Shown: positions 9,032 through 17,807 of the stretch, piece by piece | Numbering within the stretch: position 1 is the first letter of the stretch | Layout of the letters: each line of letters opens with the position of its first letter | Source of the DNA: Verrucomicrobiota bacterium | GTDB lineage: Bacteria > Verrucomicrobiota > Verrucomicrobiia > Limisphaerales > UBA9464 | Reading direction: 5' to 3' | Assembly: GCA_029865985.1 (NCBI GenBank) | Contig: JARXAF010000193.1 | Coordinates: 1 to 45,785, forward strand | DNA length: 45,785 bases | The notes under the pieces: model-generated | The model's database searches: none | Seen by the model: only the letters and a program-made list of their open reading frames with translations | What the model was told of the DNA's origin: nothing | Translations under genes and position numbers: made by a program

Positions 9032-9481
9032 TTAATAGGAGAGGTCTGCCACACGACGTCGGAGCGCCATTTCATCCAGGTTCTTCTGATCCTCACGGAG
9101 TTGTTCGCGTTGGTGGTCCGCCAATTCCTTGGCGCAGAATTTTTCGACCACTTCTCGGTCGCGTCGTGTCTGCAAAAGAGCCTGAAGCGAGGCTTCTGTC
9201 GCTGCGGCCGCTTCAGCGACTTGTTGGCGGCTTTCCTGCCACCGTTGTTCGAGCAACAATCGATATCCATCCTGCTGAGCCAACCGGGACGCCGGACAAC
9301 CATTCATCAAATCGGCCTGAACATCCTGGTGATGCTGGAAGAGCGCACCGAGGCAGGCCTGTAGGCGATCTTCGGCCGCCTTGCGGGTTCGCAATGCACG
9401 GGCATGCACTTGCAACGCCTCGTCTTCGCGACGTTGACGCAGCTCTCTGAGGGCCGTGACGCGGGATCGGAATCGTTTCAT
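9032..9481 (-). CDS. fliJ: Flagellar export chaperone-escort protein FliJ
   Basis: 149 residues, nearly all helical with heptad character and rich in Arg, Glu, Ala and Gln (MKRFRSRVTALRELRQRRED, LHxARAL-type repeats, ending EMALRRRVADLSY). Length and coiled-coil character fit FliJ, the central stalk of the FliI6 export ATPase. FliJ is weakly conserved in sequence, so the call rests mainly on the start (FRF/RF-x-L-x-x-L-R type) and the position directly downstream of fliI (34 bp). Confidence 0.83.
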   Translation of the reverse strand: MKRFRSRVTALRELRQRREDEALQVHARALRTRKAAEDRLQACLGALFQHHQDVQADLMNGCPASRLAQQDGYRLLLEQRWQESRQQVAEAAAATEASLQALLQTRRDREVVEKFCAKELADHQREQLREDQKNLDEMALRRRVADLSY

Positions 9482-9515
9482 CGGAACCTGAATGGAAAGG
9501 GTAAGAGATTGGACT

Positions 9516-10862
9516 TCACGTCGACTTGCCTCCGCTGATGGCCGACAGCAGACCCGACCACGCCTGGTCGGGAGTCACACCGAGATCCACGCGCTGGCGG
9601 AGAAATGTCTCAATCGGTTCCTTCAGGCGTATGGCGGTATCCACGGCGGGGCTGGAACCGGCTGCATAGGCACCTAGGCTGATCAAGTCGGCATTGCGTT
9701 TGTAATTGGACAGGTGCTCTCGGGCCTGGCCTGCCAGACGGAGCTGATCTTCAGAACAAAGATCTCGAGTCAGACGGCTGATGCTCTGAAGGACATCGAT
9801 GGCAGGATAGTGGTTTTGCTGAGCAAGCGTGCGGTCCAGCACGATGTGCCCATCCAAAATACCGCGAACAGTGTCCGCAACTGGTTCGTTCATGTCATCA
9901 CCCTCCACCAGCACGGTGAAAAAGGCTGTGATGGCTCCGTTTTGACCGGAACCGGCCCGCTCGAGCAATTGCGGCAGGAGGGCAAAGACACTGGGGGTAT
10001 ATCCGCGGGTGGCGGGTGGTTCGCCGACAGCCAATCCGATTTCGCGTTGGGCCATGGCGAAACGCGTCACCGAATCCATCATCAGAAGAACGGATTTTCC
10101 CTGATCGCGAAAGTACTCCGCGATGGCCATGGCCGAGTAGGCTCCCTTGAGTCTCGTCAGTGCAGGTTCATTTGAGGTGGCCACTACGATCACCGACTTG
10201 GCCCGTCCTTCTTCCGAAAGGTCCTTCTCCAAGAACTCGCGCACCTCACGACCACGCTCACCGATGAGTGCGATGACGTTGACGTCTGCTTCAGCCTGAG
10301 CCGCCATCATGCCCAACAATGTGGATTTACCGACACCGGAGCCTGCGAAAATCCCCAACCGCTGTCCTCGACCCACGGGAATCAACGTGTCGAGTGCCTT
10401 GATCCCAGTTCCGAAAACCTCACGAATCCGCCGGCGCTGCAGCGGATGGGGCGGAGCAGCCATGCACGGAGCCCGGAAGACCGGCTTCACCGGAGGAAGG
10501 CCATCAATCGGTTCCCCAAGGCCGTTGAGCACTCGACCGAGCAGATCCGGGCCAACAGGAACTTCCAGTGGGTGCCCCATCGCGACGACCTCGGCACCTG
10601 GACGGATGCCATGAGTTTCGCCCAATGGCATCAAGAGAACCCTTCCCTGGCGGAAACCCACCACCTCGGCGAGGGATTCACCATTCTTTTGGCTTCCGAC
10701 GATCCGACACAACTCGCCCACGGCACAGAGCGGCCCCTCACTCTCGATGACCAGTCCAATGAGTTGCACCACCCTGCCCCTATTCTCGACCACGCGGGTT
10801 CCCCGCACCCGCTCCAGGATGCTTCCCAAACGCTGCCCAGACGATGTCTCCGGGTTGCTCAT
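9516..10862 (-). CDS. fliI: Flagellum-specific ATP synthase FliI
   Basis: 448 residues from the chosen start MSNPETSS, whose ATG overlaps the fliH stop (ATGA at 10859-10862); an in-frame start at 10943 would extend it into fliH and is unlikely. Walker A GIFAGSGVGKSTLLG and the DCCD/Walker B region SVLLMMDSVTRFAMAQREIG are clear, as is the F1-ATPase-like block GEPPATRGYTPSVFALLPQL and the C-terminal TLAQQNHYPAIDVLQSISRL. FliI is the hexameric ATPase of the flagellar type III export gate, working with FliH and FliJ, which flank it. Confidence 0.97.
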   Translation of the reverse strand: MSNPETSSGQRLGSILERVRGTRVVENRGRVVQLIGLVIESEGPLCAVGELCRIVGSQKNGESLAEVVGFRQGRVLLMPLGETHGIRPGAEVVAMGHPLEVPVGPDLLGRVLNGLGEPIDGLPPVKPVFRAPCMAAPPHPLQRRRIREVFGTGIKALDTLIPVGRGQRLGIFAGSGVGKSTLLGMMAAQAEADVNVIALIGERGREVREFLEKDLSEEGRAKSVIVVATSNEPALTRLKGAYSAMAIAEYFRDQGKSVLLMMDSVTRFAMAQREIGLAVGEPPATRGYTPSVFALLPQLLERAGSGQNGAITAFFTVLVEGDDMNEPVADTVRGILDGHIVLDRTLAQQNHYPAIDVLQSISRLTRDLCSEDQLRLAGQAREHLSNYKRNADLISLGAYAAGSSPAVDTAIRLKEPIETFLRQRVDLGVTPDQAWSGLLSAISGGKST

Positions 10863-11443
10863 GATTCTATCGACTGACGGAGCAGTTCGAGCTTCACCTC
10901 GCGACGGGCATCCACGGTCCCAAAGTCTGTATAGACGAGGCACCCACCGCGCCCGACCTCCGGTGAAGATTCGAAACGGATGCGTTCCCCGCCGAGTTCC
11001 TTCAGAAGGACCGGGCTGTTGACTCCCTCGATGAGAGACAAATCGGCAGCGTGCAACTGGACCCGCACCCGGCCGGTCTGCCGGAGTGAGGTCAACGCCT
11101 CATCCAAAGCCGCTTCGATCATCGACGGGGTGATCTCGACGCTGTTGACGACCTTGCGGGCTGTCTCCCAAGCGATGGCAATCAACGCCTGCTCACAATC
11201 GCGAACGACCTGCGGAATGGTGTTCTCCAGTTGGACGAACAATCGATTCTGGAGGTGCCGAAGATCTGCTCGCTGCTGCACCAACTGCTCGCTCAATGCG
11301 CGTTCACCATCCTCGATGCCACGAGCGTAGGCCTCTTGTTCACGCAACCGCCATTTACGCTCCAACTCCGAGAGCGAGATCTTGACGATCTGAACCTCGC
11401 GGAGCGCTTCGACAAAGGGAATTGGGTTGCTGTTGGTTTCCAT
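10859..11443 (-). CDS. fliH: Flagellar assembly protein FliH
   Basis: 194 residues between fliG and fliI. The N-terminal half is a charged helix (LSELERKWRLREQEAYARGI; EDGERALSEQLVQQRADLRH), and the C-terminal half has the FliH/V-ATPase-E-like domain (ALIAIAWETARKVVNSVEIT; SLIEGVNSPVLLKELGGERI; ESSPEVGRGGCLVYTDFGTV) with the characteristic 'GGC-v-t-fG-vDA' ending. FliH dimerises, holds FliI and docks it to the C-ring through FliN. It is 2 bp from fliG and coupled to fliI by a 4-bp overlap. Confidence 0.92.
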   Translation of the reverse strand: METNSNPIPFVEALREVQIVKISLSELERKWRLREQEAYARGIEDGERALSEQLVQQRADLRHLQNRLFVQLENTIPQVVRDCEQALIAIAWETARKVVNSVEITPSMIEAALDEALTSLRQTGRVRVQLHAADLSLIEGVNSPVLLKELGGERIRFESSPEVGRGGCLVYTDFGTVDARREVKLELLRQSIES

Positions 11444-11445
11444 GA

Positions 11446-12471
11446 TCAGGATGAACTCATGCCTTCGTTGTCGGCCTCCGATTTGCGAACCAACTCGATG
11501 ATCCGCATCTGAGCGGCTTCGATATCGCGCAGTTTCAGCGGACCCATGAAGCTCATTTCTTCCTGCACCGTCTCGGCGGCGCGTTTGGAAACGGCACTGA
11601 GCAAGGCTCCCTTGAGCGAGTCGCTGGCGGTCTTGAGGGCGATGGCCAAATCGCGCAAATCGACCTCGCGGAGCACCTTCTGCAGGACCGTGGTTTCGAG
11701 GGTTGCGACATCCTCGAAAGTGAACATCTTCTGGCGGATTTGCTGCCCCAACTCGGGATTGCGCTCCTCGATGTTCTGCAAAAGGGTTTTCGTCAGATTC
11801 TTGTCCAACGAGTTGAGCAAATTGGCGGCACTCTTGAGTCCTCCGGTCAGGTTGAGCGCTCGGGTGTGCTGGGTTCCCAGCTTGCGGTTGAGCTGTTCGA
11901 CCACCTTCTCGACGATCTCAATGGGCGTCGGAGCCAAGGTCGCCAGACGCTCGATTACCTGGTCCCGCAGATCACCTCGAAGCATGATCAACAACTGCGA
12001 GGCCTTCTCCGGCGGGAGATAGGACAGGATCAACGAAATGGTCTGAGGCTGTTCCTGCTTGAGCAGGTTGAAAATCTGTCGCGGTTCCAGCTCCACGATT
12101 TGGGTCATCGACGAAACGGGAGTTCGGGTGGGCAAAACCCGACTGATTACCGTGGCGGCTTTGTAGAGTCCCAAGGCCTTCTCCAGCATCGACTGCGTGA
12201 AGTCAAACCCACCGCGCAGCGAAGTGCTCGCATGGATGGCCACATCCGTGAATTCCTTGAGAACGATGTTCTGCATCTCAATGGACATCATTCCCACCTT
12301 GGCCATCTCCGCACAAATGGCTTCCAGTTCGTCCGGTTGAAGCCCCCGCATGAACGAGATGGCTGTTTCTTCTCCCAAGACCACCAGAAGCATGGCGATC
12401 TTTTGGGTGCGGGTCAGTCGGGCAAAATCCGATGGGGTCGCAGCAAGAATCTCGGGAGCTGGGGCAGGCAT
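11446..12471 (-). CDS. fliG: Flagellar motor switch protein FliG
   Basis: 341 residues, standard FliG size. The N-domain LTRTQKIAMLLVVLGEETAI binds FliF; the middle domain has EQPQTISLILSYLPPEKASQ, where the usual EHPQ motif reads EQPQ; the C-domain contains KMFTFEDVATLE and VLQKVLREVDLRDLAIALK, the charged torque helix that meets the stator. FliG is the rotor ring that transmits stator force. The gene ends with a short Ser tail (EGMSSS) and is followed after 2 bp by fliH. Confidence 0.97.
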   Translation of the reverse strand: MPAPAPEILAATPSDFARLTRTQKIAMLLVVLGEETAISFMRGLQPDELEAICAEMAKVGMMSIEMQNIVLKEFTDVAIHASTSLRGGFDFTQSMLEKALGLYKAATVISRVLPTRTPVSSMTQIVELEPRQIFNLLKQEQPQTISLILSYLPPEKASQLLIMLRGDLRDQVIERLATLAPTPIEIVEKVVEQLNRKLGTQHTRALNLTGGLKSAANLLNSLDKNLTKTLLQNIEERNPELGQQIRQKMFTFEDVATLETTVLQKVLREVDLRDLAIALKTASDSLKGALLSAVSKRAAETVQEEMSFMGPLKLRDIEAAQMRIIELVRKSEADNEGMSSS

Positions 12472-12477
12472 GGTGGA

Positions 12478-14130
12478 TTACTTTGCTTTCTCGTTGCTGC
12501 GGGTCATCCAAGTACGGAGGGCGTGAGTCATGTTGTTGGGGTTCTCCCGCATGAGCTGATTCATCATGTCAGCAGTCATCACGAAGGGTTGCACCTCCTC
12601 GGTCTCGTTGGCCGGATTGGTGCGCAAGCTGGCGGCAAATCCGTCCCCACCCCCTGCCCCGGCCGCTGAAGCGGTACCGATCGGGATTCCGATGGGGATC
12701 TCATCGATGCTGGTCTTCTGGAAAATGCGCCAGAACAAGGCAAGCACACCGATTCCCAACACCGGGAACACCGAATCCCGTGCCATATCAGTCCACATGC
12801 GCTGGCGTTCGCTCTTCTCCAGTTGCTGAGTCAGCTCCATGGCCGGTTGATCGTTGAAAGTGATCTCGTCGACCGTCAGCTCGTCCAAACGACCCGCGTC
12901 TCCCCTTTCCACAATGCCCAGGGCCGCTTGCACACCGCGGCGGATCTTCAGCATTTCGGCAGGAGAGCGGGGAACGGCCACCCGATTGGTTCCGTTGACG
13001 GTGTATTCGATGGGAATGAAGACCGCAGCGGAGATGCGCTTGGTCGAACCCGGAACCTGACTCTGGGTCGTGGTGATTTCGTTGATCTCGTAATTGTTCT
13101 GCGTCACCTTTTTATTGGTGTTGTTCTTGGTCAACGGTGCCGCACCAGCCGGACTATTGGTGTCGGCATTGGCATTGGTGGCCGCTCCGGGGGCTCCGGT
13201 TGAACCGGTCAGGGATGAAGTGCTGTTATCGGTCTTCTCGTCAGTGATGGTTTCGGTGCGTTTCACCTGACTCTCGGGATCAAACTTCGTCTCCTTGCGC
13301 TGCATGGTGGTGTAGTCCAGATCGACCGACACCCGCGCCAAGACCCGGGTGGGGCCACCAACGTAAGGCGCCAAGAACGACTCGACCTTTTTGGCCAAAT
13401 AGCTCTCGTACTCGCGGCGCTGCTTGAGTTGGGAAGAGGTGGCCCCGGTGATGGGGTCGTTGTCGAAAGCTTCGGTGAGGAGATTGCCGATGTTGTCCGT
13501 GATGGAAACGCCATCGGGATTCAAGCCCTCGACTGCATTGGCCACGAGGAAACGGATGGCATTCACGGTCGCAGCGGAAACCGGGACATTGCCCCGAAGT
13601 TTCAGGAAGACCGACGCACTGGGCTTTTTCTGGTATTCCACGAGCAACCGGTTCTCGGGCATGACCAGCATGACCTGGGCGGATTCGATGCCGTCGACAC
13701 GGGAGATGGTCTGGGACAATTCACCCTGAATGGCACGCAGGTAGTTGATCCGCTGGACGAAGTCGGAGATGCCGAAGTTAGGCTTGTCGAAGAGCGAGAA
13801 TCCGGTCGTACCGCCCCCGGGAATCCCCTTGCCAGCCAGTTGAATCCGCAGGGAATGAACCTTGTCAGCCGGCACGGAAATGGTGCCGCCGCTGCGGGCC
13901 TTGTAGGGAATCTTGGCTTCCTCCAGCGCGTTGACCACCTTGGATGCCTCGGCATCACCCAGATTGCCGAACAGAACGGCGTAATCTTCGCGACCCGACC
14001 ACATCGCAACGCCGGCCAAGCCGAGGAGAACGACCAATCCCGCCAGCACAATCGAGATGCGCTGGTTGATGCCGATCTCTTTCCAGACGGCCCCCAATTG
14101 CTGCCAAAGTTCTTGAAACGTGTTGTTCAT
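12478..14130 (-). CDS. fliF: Flagellar MS-ring protein FliF
   Basis: 550 residues. First membrane helix about residues 24-44 (RISIVLAGLVVLLGLAGVAM), then the YscJ/FliF ring-building domains (VLFGNLGDAEASKVVNALEE; VADKV-type LRIQLAGKGIPGGGTTGFSL; INYLRAIQGELSQTISRVDG), a Thr/Asn/Ala-rich disordered loop around 300-345, a second membrane helix near 440-460 (ARDSVFPVLGIGVLALFWRI) and a C-terminal cytoplasmic FliG-binding tail (MTADMMNQLMRENPNNMTHA). It forms the MS ring in the inner membrane on which the rotor and export gate are assembled. Six bp upstream of fliG. Confidence 0.97.
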   Translation of the reverse strand: MNNTFQELWQQLGAVWKEIGINQRISIVLAGLVVLLGLAGVAMWSGREDYAVLFGNLGDAEASKVVNALEEAKIPYKARSGGTISVPADKVHSLRIQLAGKGIPGGGTTGFSLFDKPNFGISDFVQRINYLRAIQGELSQTISRVDGIESAQVMLVMPENRLLVEYQKKPSASVFLKLRGNVPVSAATVNAIRFLVANAVEGLNPDGVSITDNIGNLLTEAFDNDPITGATSSQLKQRREYESYLAKKVESFLAPYVGGPTRVLARVSVDLDYTTMQRKETKFDPESQVKRTETITDEKTDNSTSSLTGSTGAPGAATNANADTNSPAGAAPLTKNNTNKKVTQNNYEINEITTTQSQVPGSTKRISAAVFIPIEYTVNGTNRVAVPRSPAEMLKIRRGVQAALGIVERGDAGRLDELTVDEITFNDQPAMELTQQLEKSERQRMWTDMARDSVFPVLGIGVLALFWRIFQKTSIDEIPIGIPIGTASAAGAGGGDGFAASLRTNPANETEEVQPFVMTADMMNQLMRENPNNMTHALRTWMTRSNEKAK

Positions 14131-14140
14131 GGCTTAGCGA

Positions 14141-14596
14141 TCAAACCTGCATCCGCATCAATTCCTGATACGATTCGAGGAGCTTGTTGCGTACCTCGAC
14201 CATCAGTTGAAAAGAAACACTGGCCTCCTCCATGGCGATCATCGCTTGGTGGAGCGGCACTCCCTGCTGGGTGACCAAACCCCGGACGGAATCTCCCGCG
14301 GCCACCTGCTTGTCGGCCACTTCGCCCACAAACCGGCCCAAAGTGTCGGCAAAGGCGTCGCGTCCACTGACACGACCCAAGGAGGGAATCCCGGAAGGAT
14401 TGACTCCCGTCGGCAGTCCAGCGGCGTCGGGAAAGGCTTTGTTGAAAGGCTGGAGATTCCCCATCTCCGAGTCGGGGATGAGTTTCCCCAGATCGCCCAT
14501 TCCGGCCTTCTGCATGGCCTCCGTCCCAGCCTTCCCGAGCGGAGACTCGCGAAGGGCGGCCGGATTGAAGATCTTGAGTGCAGAAAGCGCTTCCAT
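14141..14596 (-). CDS. fliE: Flagellar hook-basal body junction protein FliE
   Basis: 151 residues. The conserved C-terminal ~100 residues match FliE: FADTLGRFVGEVADKQVAAG, DSVRGLVTQQGVPLHQAMIA and MEEASVSFQLMVEVRNKLLE followed by SYQELMRMQV at the very end, the classic 'a-yqei-rm-v' finish. E. coli FliE is 104 residues; here about 45 extra N-terminal residues, rich in Gly, Ala, Pro and Lys, precede the domain. FliE joins the MS ring to the proximal rod. Lies 10 bp upstream of fliF. Confidence 0.92.
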   Translation of the reverse strand: MEALSALKIFNPAALRESPLGKAGTEAMQKAGMGDLGKLIPDSEMGNLQPFNKAFPDAAGLPTGVNPSGIPSLGRVSGRDAFADTLGRFVGEVADKQVAAGDSVRGLVTQQGVPLHQAMIAMEEASVSFQLMVEVRNKLLESYQELMRMQV

Positions 14597-14616
14597 GGCA
14601 GTCGGTCAGTAGGAGG

Positions 14617-15039
14617 TCAGCGCTTGCCGATCGACATGGCTTGTTGGGCCAATTGACGGGCATTTTTGACCACAGCCACGTTCGCCTCGAACGCACGGGA
14701 TGAGGCGATGAGGTCCACCATTTCCTCGTGGACATTCACGTTCGGAAACCGAACAAACCCACGGCCATCGGCATCCGGATGATCGGGCTTGAAAACCTCA
14801 CGGAAGGGACGCTTGTCTGATTCAATGCGAGAAACCCGCACGGTGGAACCGCCATCGGAGCTGGTCCCGGCATTGTTGACCAGCGACTCGAAAACGACCT
14901 GCTTACGCTTGTAGGGTTGACCATCGGATCCGCGAGTGACGTTGGCGTTGGCCAAGTTCTGGGAGACAATCTCGACCCGCGTCTGTTCGGCATTGAGTGC
15001 CGAACGTGTGCTTTGGATGCTGGGGATGAGTTGGATCAT
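14617..15039 (-). CDS. flgC: Flagellar basal-body rod protein FlgC
   Basis: 140 residues. N-terminal rod motif IVSQNLANANVTRGSDGQPY and the FlgC-specific 'PYKRK-vvFe' continuation, with C-terminal GFVRFPNVNVHEEMVDLIAS and RAFEANVAVVKNARQLAQQ, typical for FlgC. Forms part of the proximal rod with FlgB and FlgF. The gene order flgB-flgC-fliE is the canonical one. Confidence 0.96.
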   Translation of the reverse strand: MIQLIPSIQSTRSALNAEQTRVEIVSQNLANANVTRGSDGQPYKRKQVVFESLVNNAGTSSDGGSTVRVSRIESDKRPFREVFKPDHPDADGRGFVRFPNVNVHEEMVDLIASSRAFEANVAVVKNARQLAQQAMSIGKR

Positions 15040-15057
15040 GATCTAGGGGGCTCGGAA

Positions 15058-15441
15058 TCAACCGCGGCCGGTGATGGCCATCCTCAACTTCAGCATGGAA
15101 CCGCTGATCAGCTGGGTTTCCAGGGCGTGGGCCAGACTGTTTTCATTCATGGCCAACATCTCCTGCTCCAAGTTGACGGAGTTTCCGTCGCGGTTAGAGG
15201 CCACCGCCGTGGGGTCCTCTGTCAAGGAGGGGGCCGCAACACTGGCAATCCGTGACGAATCACCCGCTTTCACCGCGTTGACCAATTGCGCCTGGAACGA
15301 CGGTGACACATCGAGCCGCTTGTAGTTCGGTGTCTCGACGTTGGCCAAATTACCTGCAATGGCCTGATGGCGCATCACCGTGGCATCCAAGAGCTTCTTG
15401 GTGACAACGTAATTGGATTGGTTAAACAGCGATTGAATCAT
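15058..15441 (-). CDS. flgB: Flagellar basal-body rod protein FlgB (first gene of operon)
   Basis: 127 residues from the chosen ATG at 15441. It starts MIQSLFNQSNYVVTKKLLDA and has the rod motif RHQAIAGNLANVETPNYKRL, then a C-terminal end LAHALETQLISGSMLKLRMA as in FlgB. An upstream in-frame ATG at 15471 would add ten residues, but a strong ribosome binding site (GGACGGAGG, 7 nt from the ATG) and the predicted sigma-54 promoter position both support 15441. FlgB is the first rod subunit laid on FliE. Confidence 0.95.
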   Translation of the reverse strand: MIQSLFNQSNYVVTKKLLDATVMRHQAIAGNLANVETPNYKRLDVSPSFQAQLVNAVKAGDSSRIASVAAPSLTEDPTAVASNRDGNSVNLEQEMLAMNENSLAHALETQLISGSMLKLRMAITGRG

Positions 15442-15465
15442 GGATTCGCCTCCGTCCCCTACGGA

Positions 15466-15483
15466 AAGCAACGGCCATGCCGA
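15466..15483 (-). promoter_or_regulatory. Putative sigma-54 (RpoN) -24/-12 promoter of the flagellar operon
   Basis: On the minus strand the sequence reads TCGGCATGGCCGTTGCTTT. It has GG at 15481-15480 and GC at 15469-15468 with exactly 10 nt between, and fits the consensus TGGCAC-N5-TTGC at GGCA and TTGC. A start about 12 nt downstream (near 15456) would give a ~15-nt leader containing the GGAGG of flgB. Known biology: sigma-54 drives flagellar rod/hook genes in many phyla. Assigned from sequence only; no enhancer site was identified. Confidence 0.6.
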
Positions 15484-15489
15484 TTGATG

Positions 15490-15513
15490 AAAACCCCTAT
15501 TTCATTGGGTTTT
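15490..15513 (-). terminator. Weak AT-rich hairpin after the sugar-phosphate transferase gene
   Basis: AAAACCC (15490-15496) pairs with GGGTTTT (15507-15513) around a 10-nt loop. On the minus strand it follows the stop of the WecA-like gene and precedes flgB, so it may end that transcript; there is only a short T run and few G-C pairs, so the call is tentative. Confidence 0.3.
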
Positions 15514-15603
15514 TTGAGAATTGCCCCCTGAATTGAGTCGCCCCAAGGCGGAACCGAAGTCCACCTGCCGTCCTGAACGGGCAAAACTTTCCCCCCAACG
15601 GCT

Positions 15604-16584
15604 TCAGCGGCCGAAGAGGACGCCCAAAAGGCATGCCAAAGCCCACAACACCGCGACCGCCCCGGCCTTGCCGAGGCTTGTCCGGGCCAAACGGTGGCTG
15701 AGGTGGTTGGTATCACCCACCCAGAAGGGTATTCCTTTCCAAGTGCGCGAAACGACCACGAAGGCCATGTCGATGGCCGGAACAGCCACCACCGCGACCA
15801 TGACGATCCATGCTTGAACCACTCCTTCCCGAGGCTGGGATGGAATCCCCGGCAACAAGGACAAGACCGACAGCACATAACCGACCCACTGACTGCCAGC
15901 GTCTCCCAAAAACACCGTGGCGCGGGGATAGTTGTAGGGGAGATAACCGGCGAGGCTTCCAGCGATTAGAGCGGCCACACAGGCCACCTCGAAGGATCCG
16001 TGGCCAAGAATTGTCGAAACCGACACGAACGACGCTCCAATCAACCCTAAACCCGCACACAGGCCGTTCATATTGTCGCTGAGGTTGAAAGCGTTGGTGA
16101 TCGCCAGGATCCAGAACAGGGTCAAGGCGTACCCCAAAAACGGCATCCCGTCCGGAGCCGGCACCCGCACCCCCCATCCGGCAACCCCGGCAGCAATGCC
16201 TGCTTGCACGAGGAACTTCACCCCGGCCCTGAGGTCTCGACGGTCATCCCAAGCTCCCAACGCCATCATTCCCAACGCCCCCATCACCAGCACTCCGAAG
16301 CGGAGCGCTCCCTCGGTTCCTCTCCATAAGACTCCGAGCTCCCATTTTCCCAAAGCTCCGGAGGATTCCAAAGTCAGCATCCCGAGACCGCCCAGCAACC
16401 AACCGGTCATCACGGCAAATCCGCCCGCCAACGGAATGGGTTGGACGTGGATCTTCCGGTACCCGGGGTCATCGACATGCCCCCATCGGCGGCAAAGAGC
16501 CCGCCAGAGCGGCAATGACGCGGCGGAGGCGGCACAAGCCAACCCAAAGGCTGCCAAAACCCACATCCCTCCCGGACGCATCAC
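15604..16584 (-). CDS. Polyprenyl-phosphate N-acetylhexosamine-1-phosphate transferase (WecA/TagO/MraY superfamily)
   Basis: 326 residues, strongly hydrophobic with about ten membrane helices. Family motifs: GYRKIHVQPIPLAGGFAV (the 'HxxPIP-GG' start), GAWDDRRDLRAGVKFLVQ (DDxxD-like site for Mg and lipid phosphate), ITNAFNLSDNMNGLCAGLGL (NAxNLxDxxdGL) and FLGDAGSQWVGYVLSVLSLL. The enzyme transfers a sugar-1-phosphate from a UDP-sugar to undecaprenyl phosphate, starting lipid-linked glycan synthesis at the inner face of the membrane. It is more like WecA/TagO than MraY because it lacks the MraY-specific central sequence. Its start overlaps the stop of the upstream glycosyltransferase (16581-16584). 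Confidence 0.9.
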   Translation of the reverse strand: MMRPGGMWVLAAFGLACAASAASLPLWRALCRRWGHVDDPGYRKIHVQPIPLAGGFAVMTGWLLGGLGMLTLESSGALGKWELGVLWRGTEGALRFGVLVMGALGMMALGAWDDRRDLRAGVKFLVQAGIAAGVAGWGVRVPAPDGMPFLGYALTLFWILAITNAFNLSDNMNGLCAGLGLIGASFVSVSTILGHGSFEVACVAALIAGSLAGYLPYNYPRATVFLGDAGSQWVGYVLSVLSLLPGIPSQPREGVVQAWIVMVAVVAVPAIDMAFVVVSRTWKGIPFWVGDTNHLSHRLARTSLGKAGAVAVLWALACLLGVLFGR

Positions 16585-17753
16585 GATGCCCCCCCTGGCC
16601 GACCCAGCAGTTGGCGGTACAAGGTGTCCAGCGATTGAACCAAGGCTTCTTCCGAAAAGCGCTCACGCACCCAGGATCGACCGACAACGCCCATCCTGTG
16701 GGCCAAATCCGGATCGACCGCCAATCGTACAACTCGATCCACCAACCCGGGCAAATCTCCCGGTTTGAGCAAAAACCCCGTCTCTTCATCCCGGCAAACC
16801 TCGGCAGCCCCATCGCAATCAAAGGCGATGACCGGCTTGCCCGAGGCCAATGCCTGAGGCAGCACCCGAGCCAATCCCTCGCGACGAGACAGATGCACCA
16901 GCACATCCATCAACCCCAGATACCGACTGACCTCGGAAGGTGGGACGAGACCAGCGAATAGGAATCGACCGGCCAATCCCGGCTCGGTTGCGGCCATGGC
17001 CTCAAACCGACCCCGCCAGGGACCATCCCCCAGCAGCAGGAAACGCACGTTCGGAATCTGACGCACCATCTCAACCGCCGCCGCAAACAGGTCGTCATGC
17101 CCCTTGAGTTGGAAAAGTCGGGCCACCTTGCCCACAACGAAGTCTCCGGGGCGGATTCCCAACCGTTCCGCCAGTTCCGGGTCCCGACGCACCGCCAGGA
17201 ACGGCGCCAAATCGAACCCGCTGAAAATCCGGGTGTATTGGGATGGGTTACCGATCCCAGCCTCCAGGTACTGTCGGGCCATCGCCTCGGCCACCACCAC
17301 AAAGTGATCCGTCTGCCGCCCGGCCGCCCGTTCCGCGCTACGGAAGGTCGCGTTGGCCATCGCACCCTGAAACGGCCCAAAACTGGGACCATGGATGGTG
17401 TGGATCACTCGCGGCACCCCGGCATGACGGGCCGCAAAACGCCCCACGACGCCCGCCTTACCACTGTGAGTATGGACAATCTGCGGACGCGTGCGGCGGA
17501 AGTGCCTCCGCAACCGCAGGTAAGCGAGGGCGTCCATGAGCGGGTGGACCGGACGGACAAGGCTGGGCTCCAGCTTCAGGAGTCCGGGCACCGCCAGGGC
17601 CATGGATTCCAGCGACCCTTCAGGCCCGCGAGTGGGACCGGAGATCAGTTCCACCTCCCAGTCGGGAATCCGACCCAGACCAAGGACCGAACTCAGGGTG
17701 TTTTCCTGTGCTCCGCCGACAATCAACCGGGTGATGACATGACTCACACGCAT
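16581..17753 (-). CDS. GT4-family glycosyltransferase
   Basis: 390 residues with a GT-B fold pattern. The N-terminus MRVSHVITRLIVGGAQENTL has the Gly-rich donor/acceptor loop of GT4 enzymes; HTHSGKAGVVGRFAARHAGV and HTIHGPSFG follow. The C-domain has VGKVARLFQLKGHDDLFAAA (the K-GH-dL motif) and the retaining-GT ESxGLxxxEA motif in the form REGLARVLPQALASGKPVIA. It is likely to extend a lipid-linked sugar made by the coupled WecA-like enzyme. Sugar and linkage cannot be read from sequence. Confidence 0.92.
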   Translation of the reverse strand: MRVSHVITRLIVGGAQENTLSSVLGLGRIPDWEVELISGPTRGPEGSLESMALAVPGLLKLEPSLVRPVHPLMDALAYLRLRRHFRRTRPQIVHTHSGKAGVVGRFAARHAGVPRVIHTIHGPSFGPFQGAMANATFRSAERAAGRQTDHFVVVAEAMARQYLEAGIGNPSQYTRIFSGFDLAPFLAVRRDPELAERLGIRPGDFVVGKVARLFQLKGHDDLFAAAVEMVRQIPNVRFLLLGDGPWRGRFEAMAATEPGLAGRFLFAGLVPPSEVSRYLGLMDVLVHLSRREGLARVLPQALASGKPVIAFDCDGAAEVCRDEETGFLLKPGDLPGLVDRVVRLAVDPDLAHRMGVVGRSWVRERFSEEALVQSLDTLYRQLLGRPGGAS

Positions 17754-17807
17754 GGGCTCAACGGGTCGGATGCCGGAATGCCCAGCGTGCGGACTGGCAC
17801 TGCGAGG

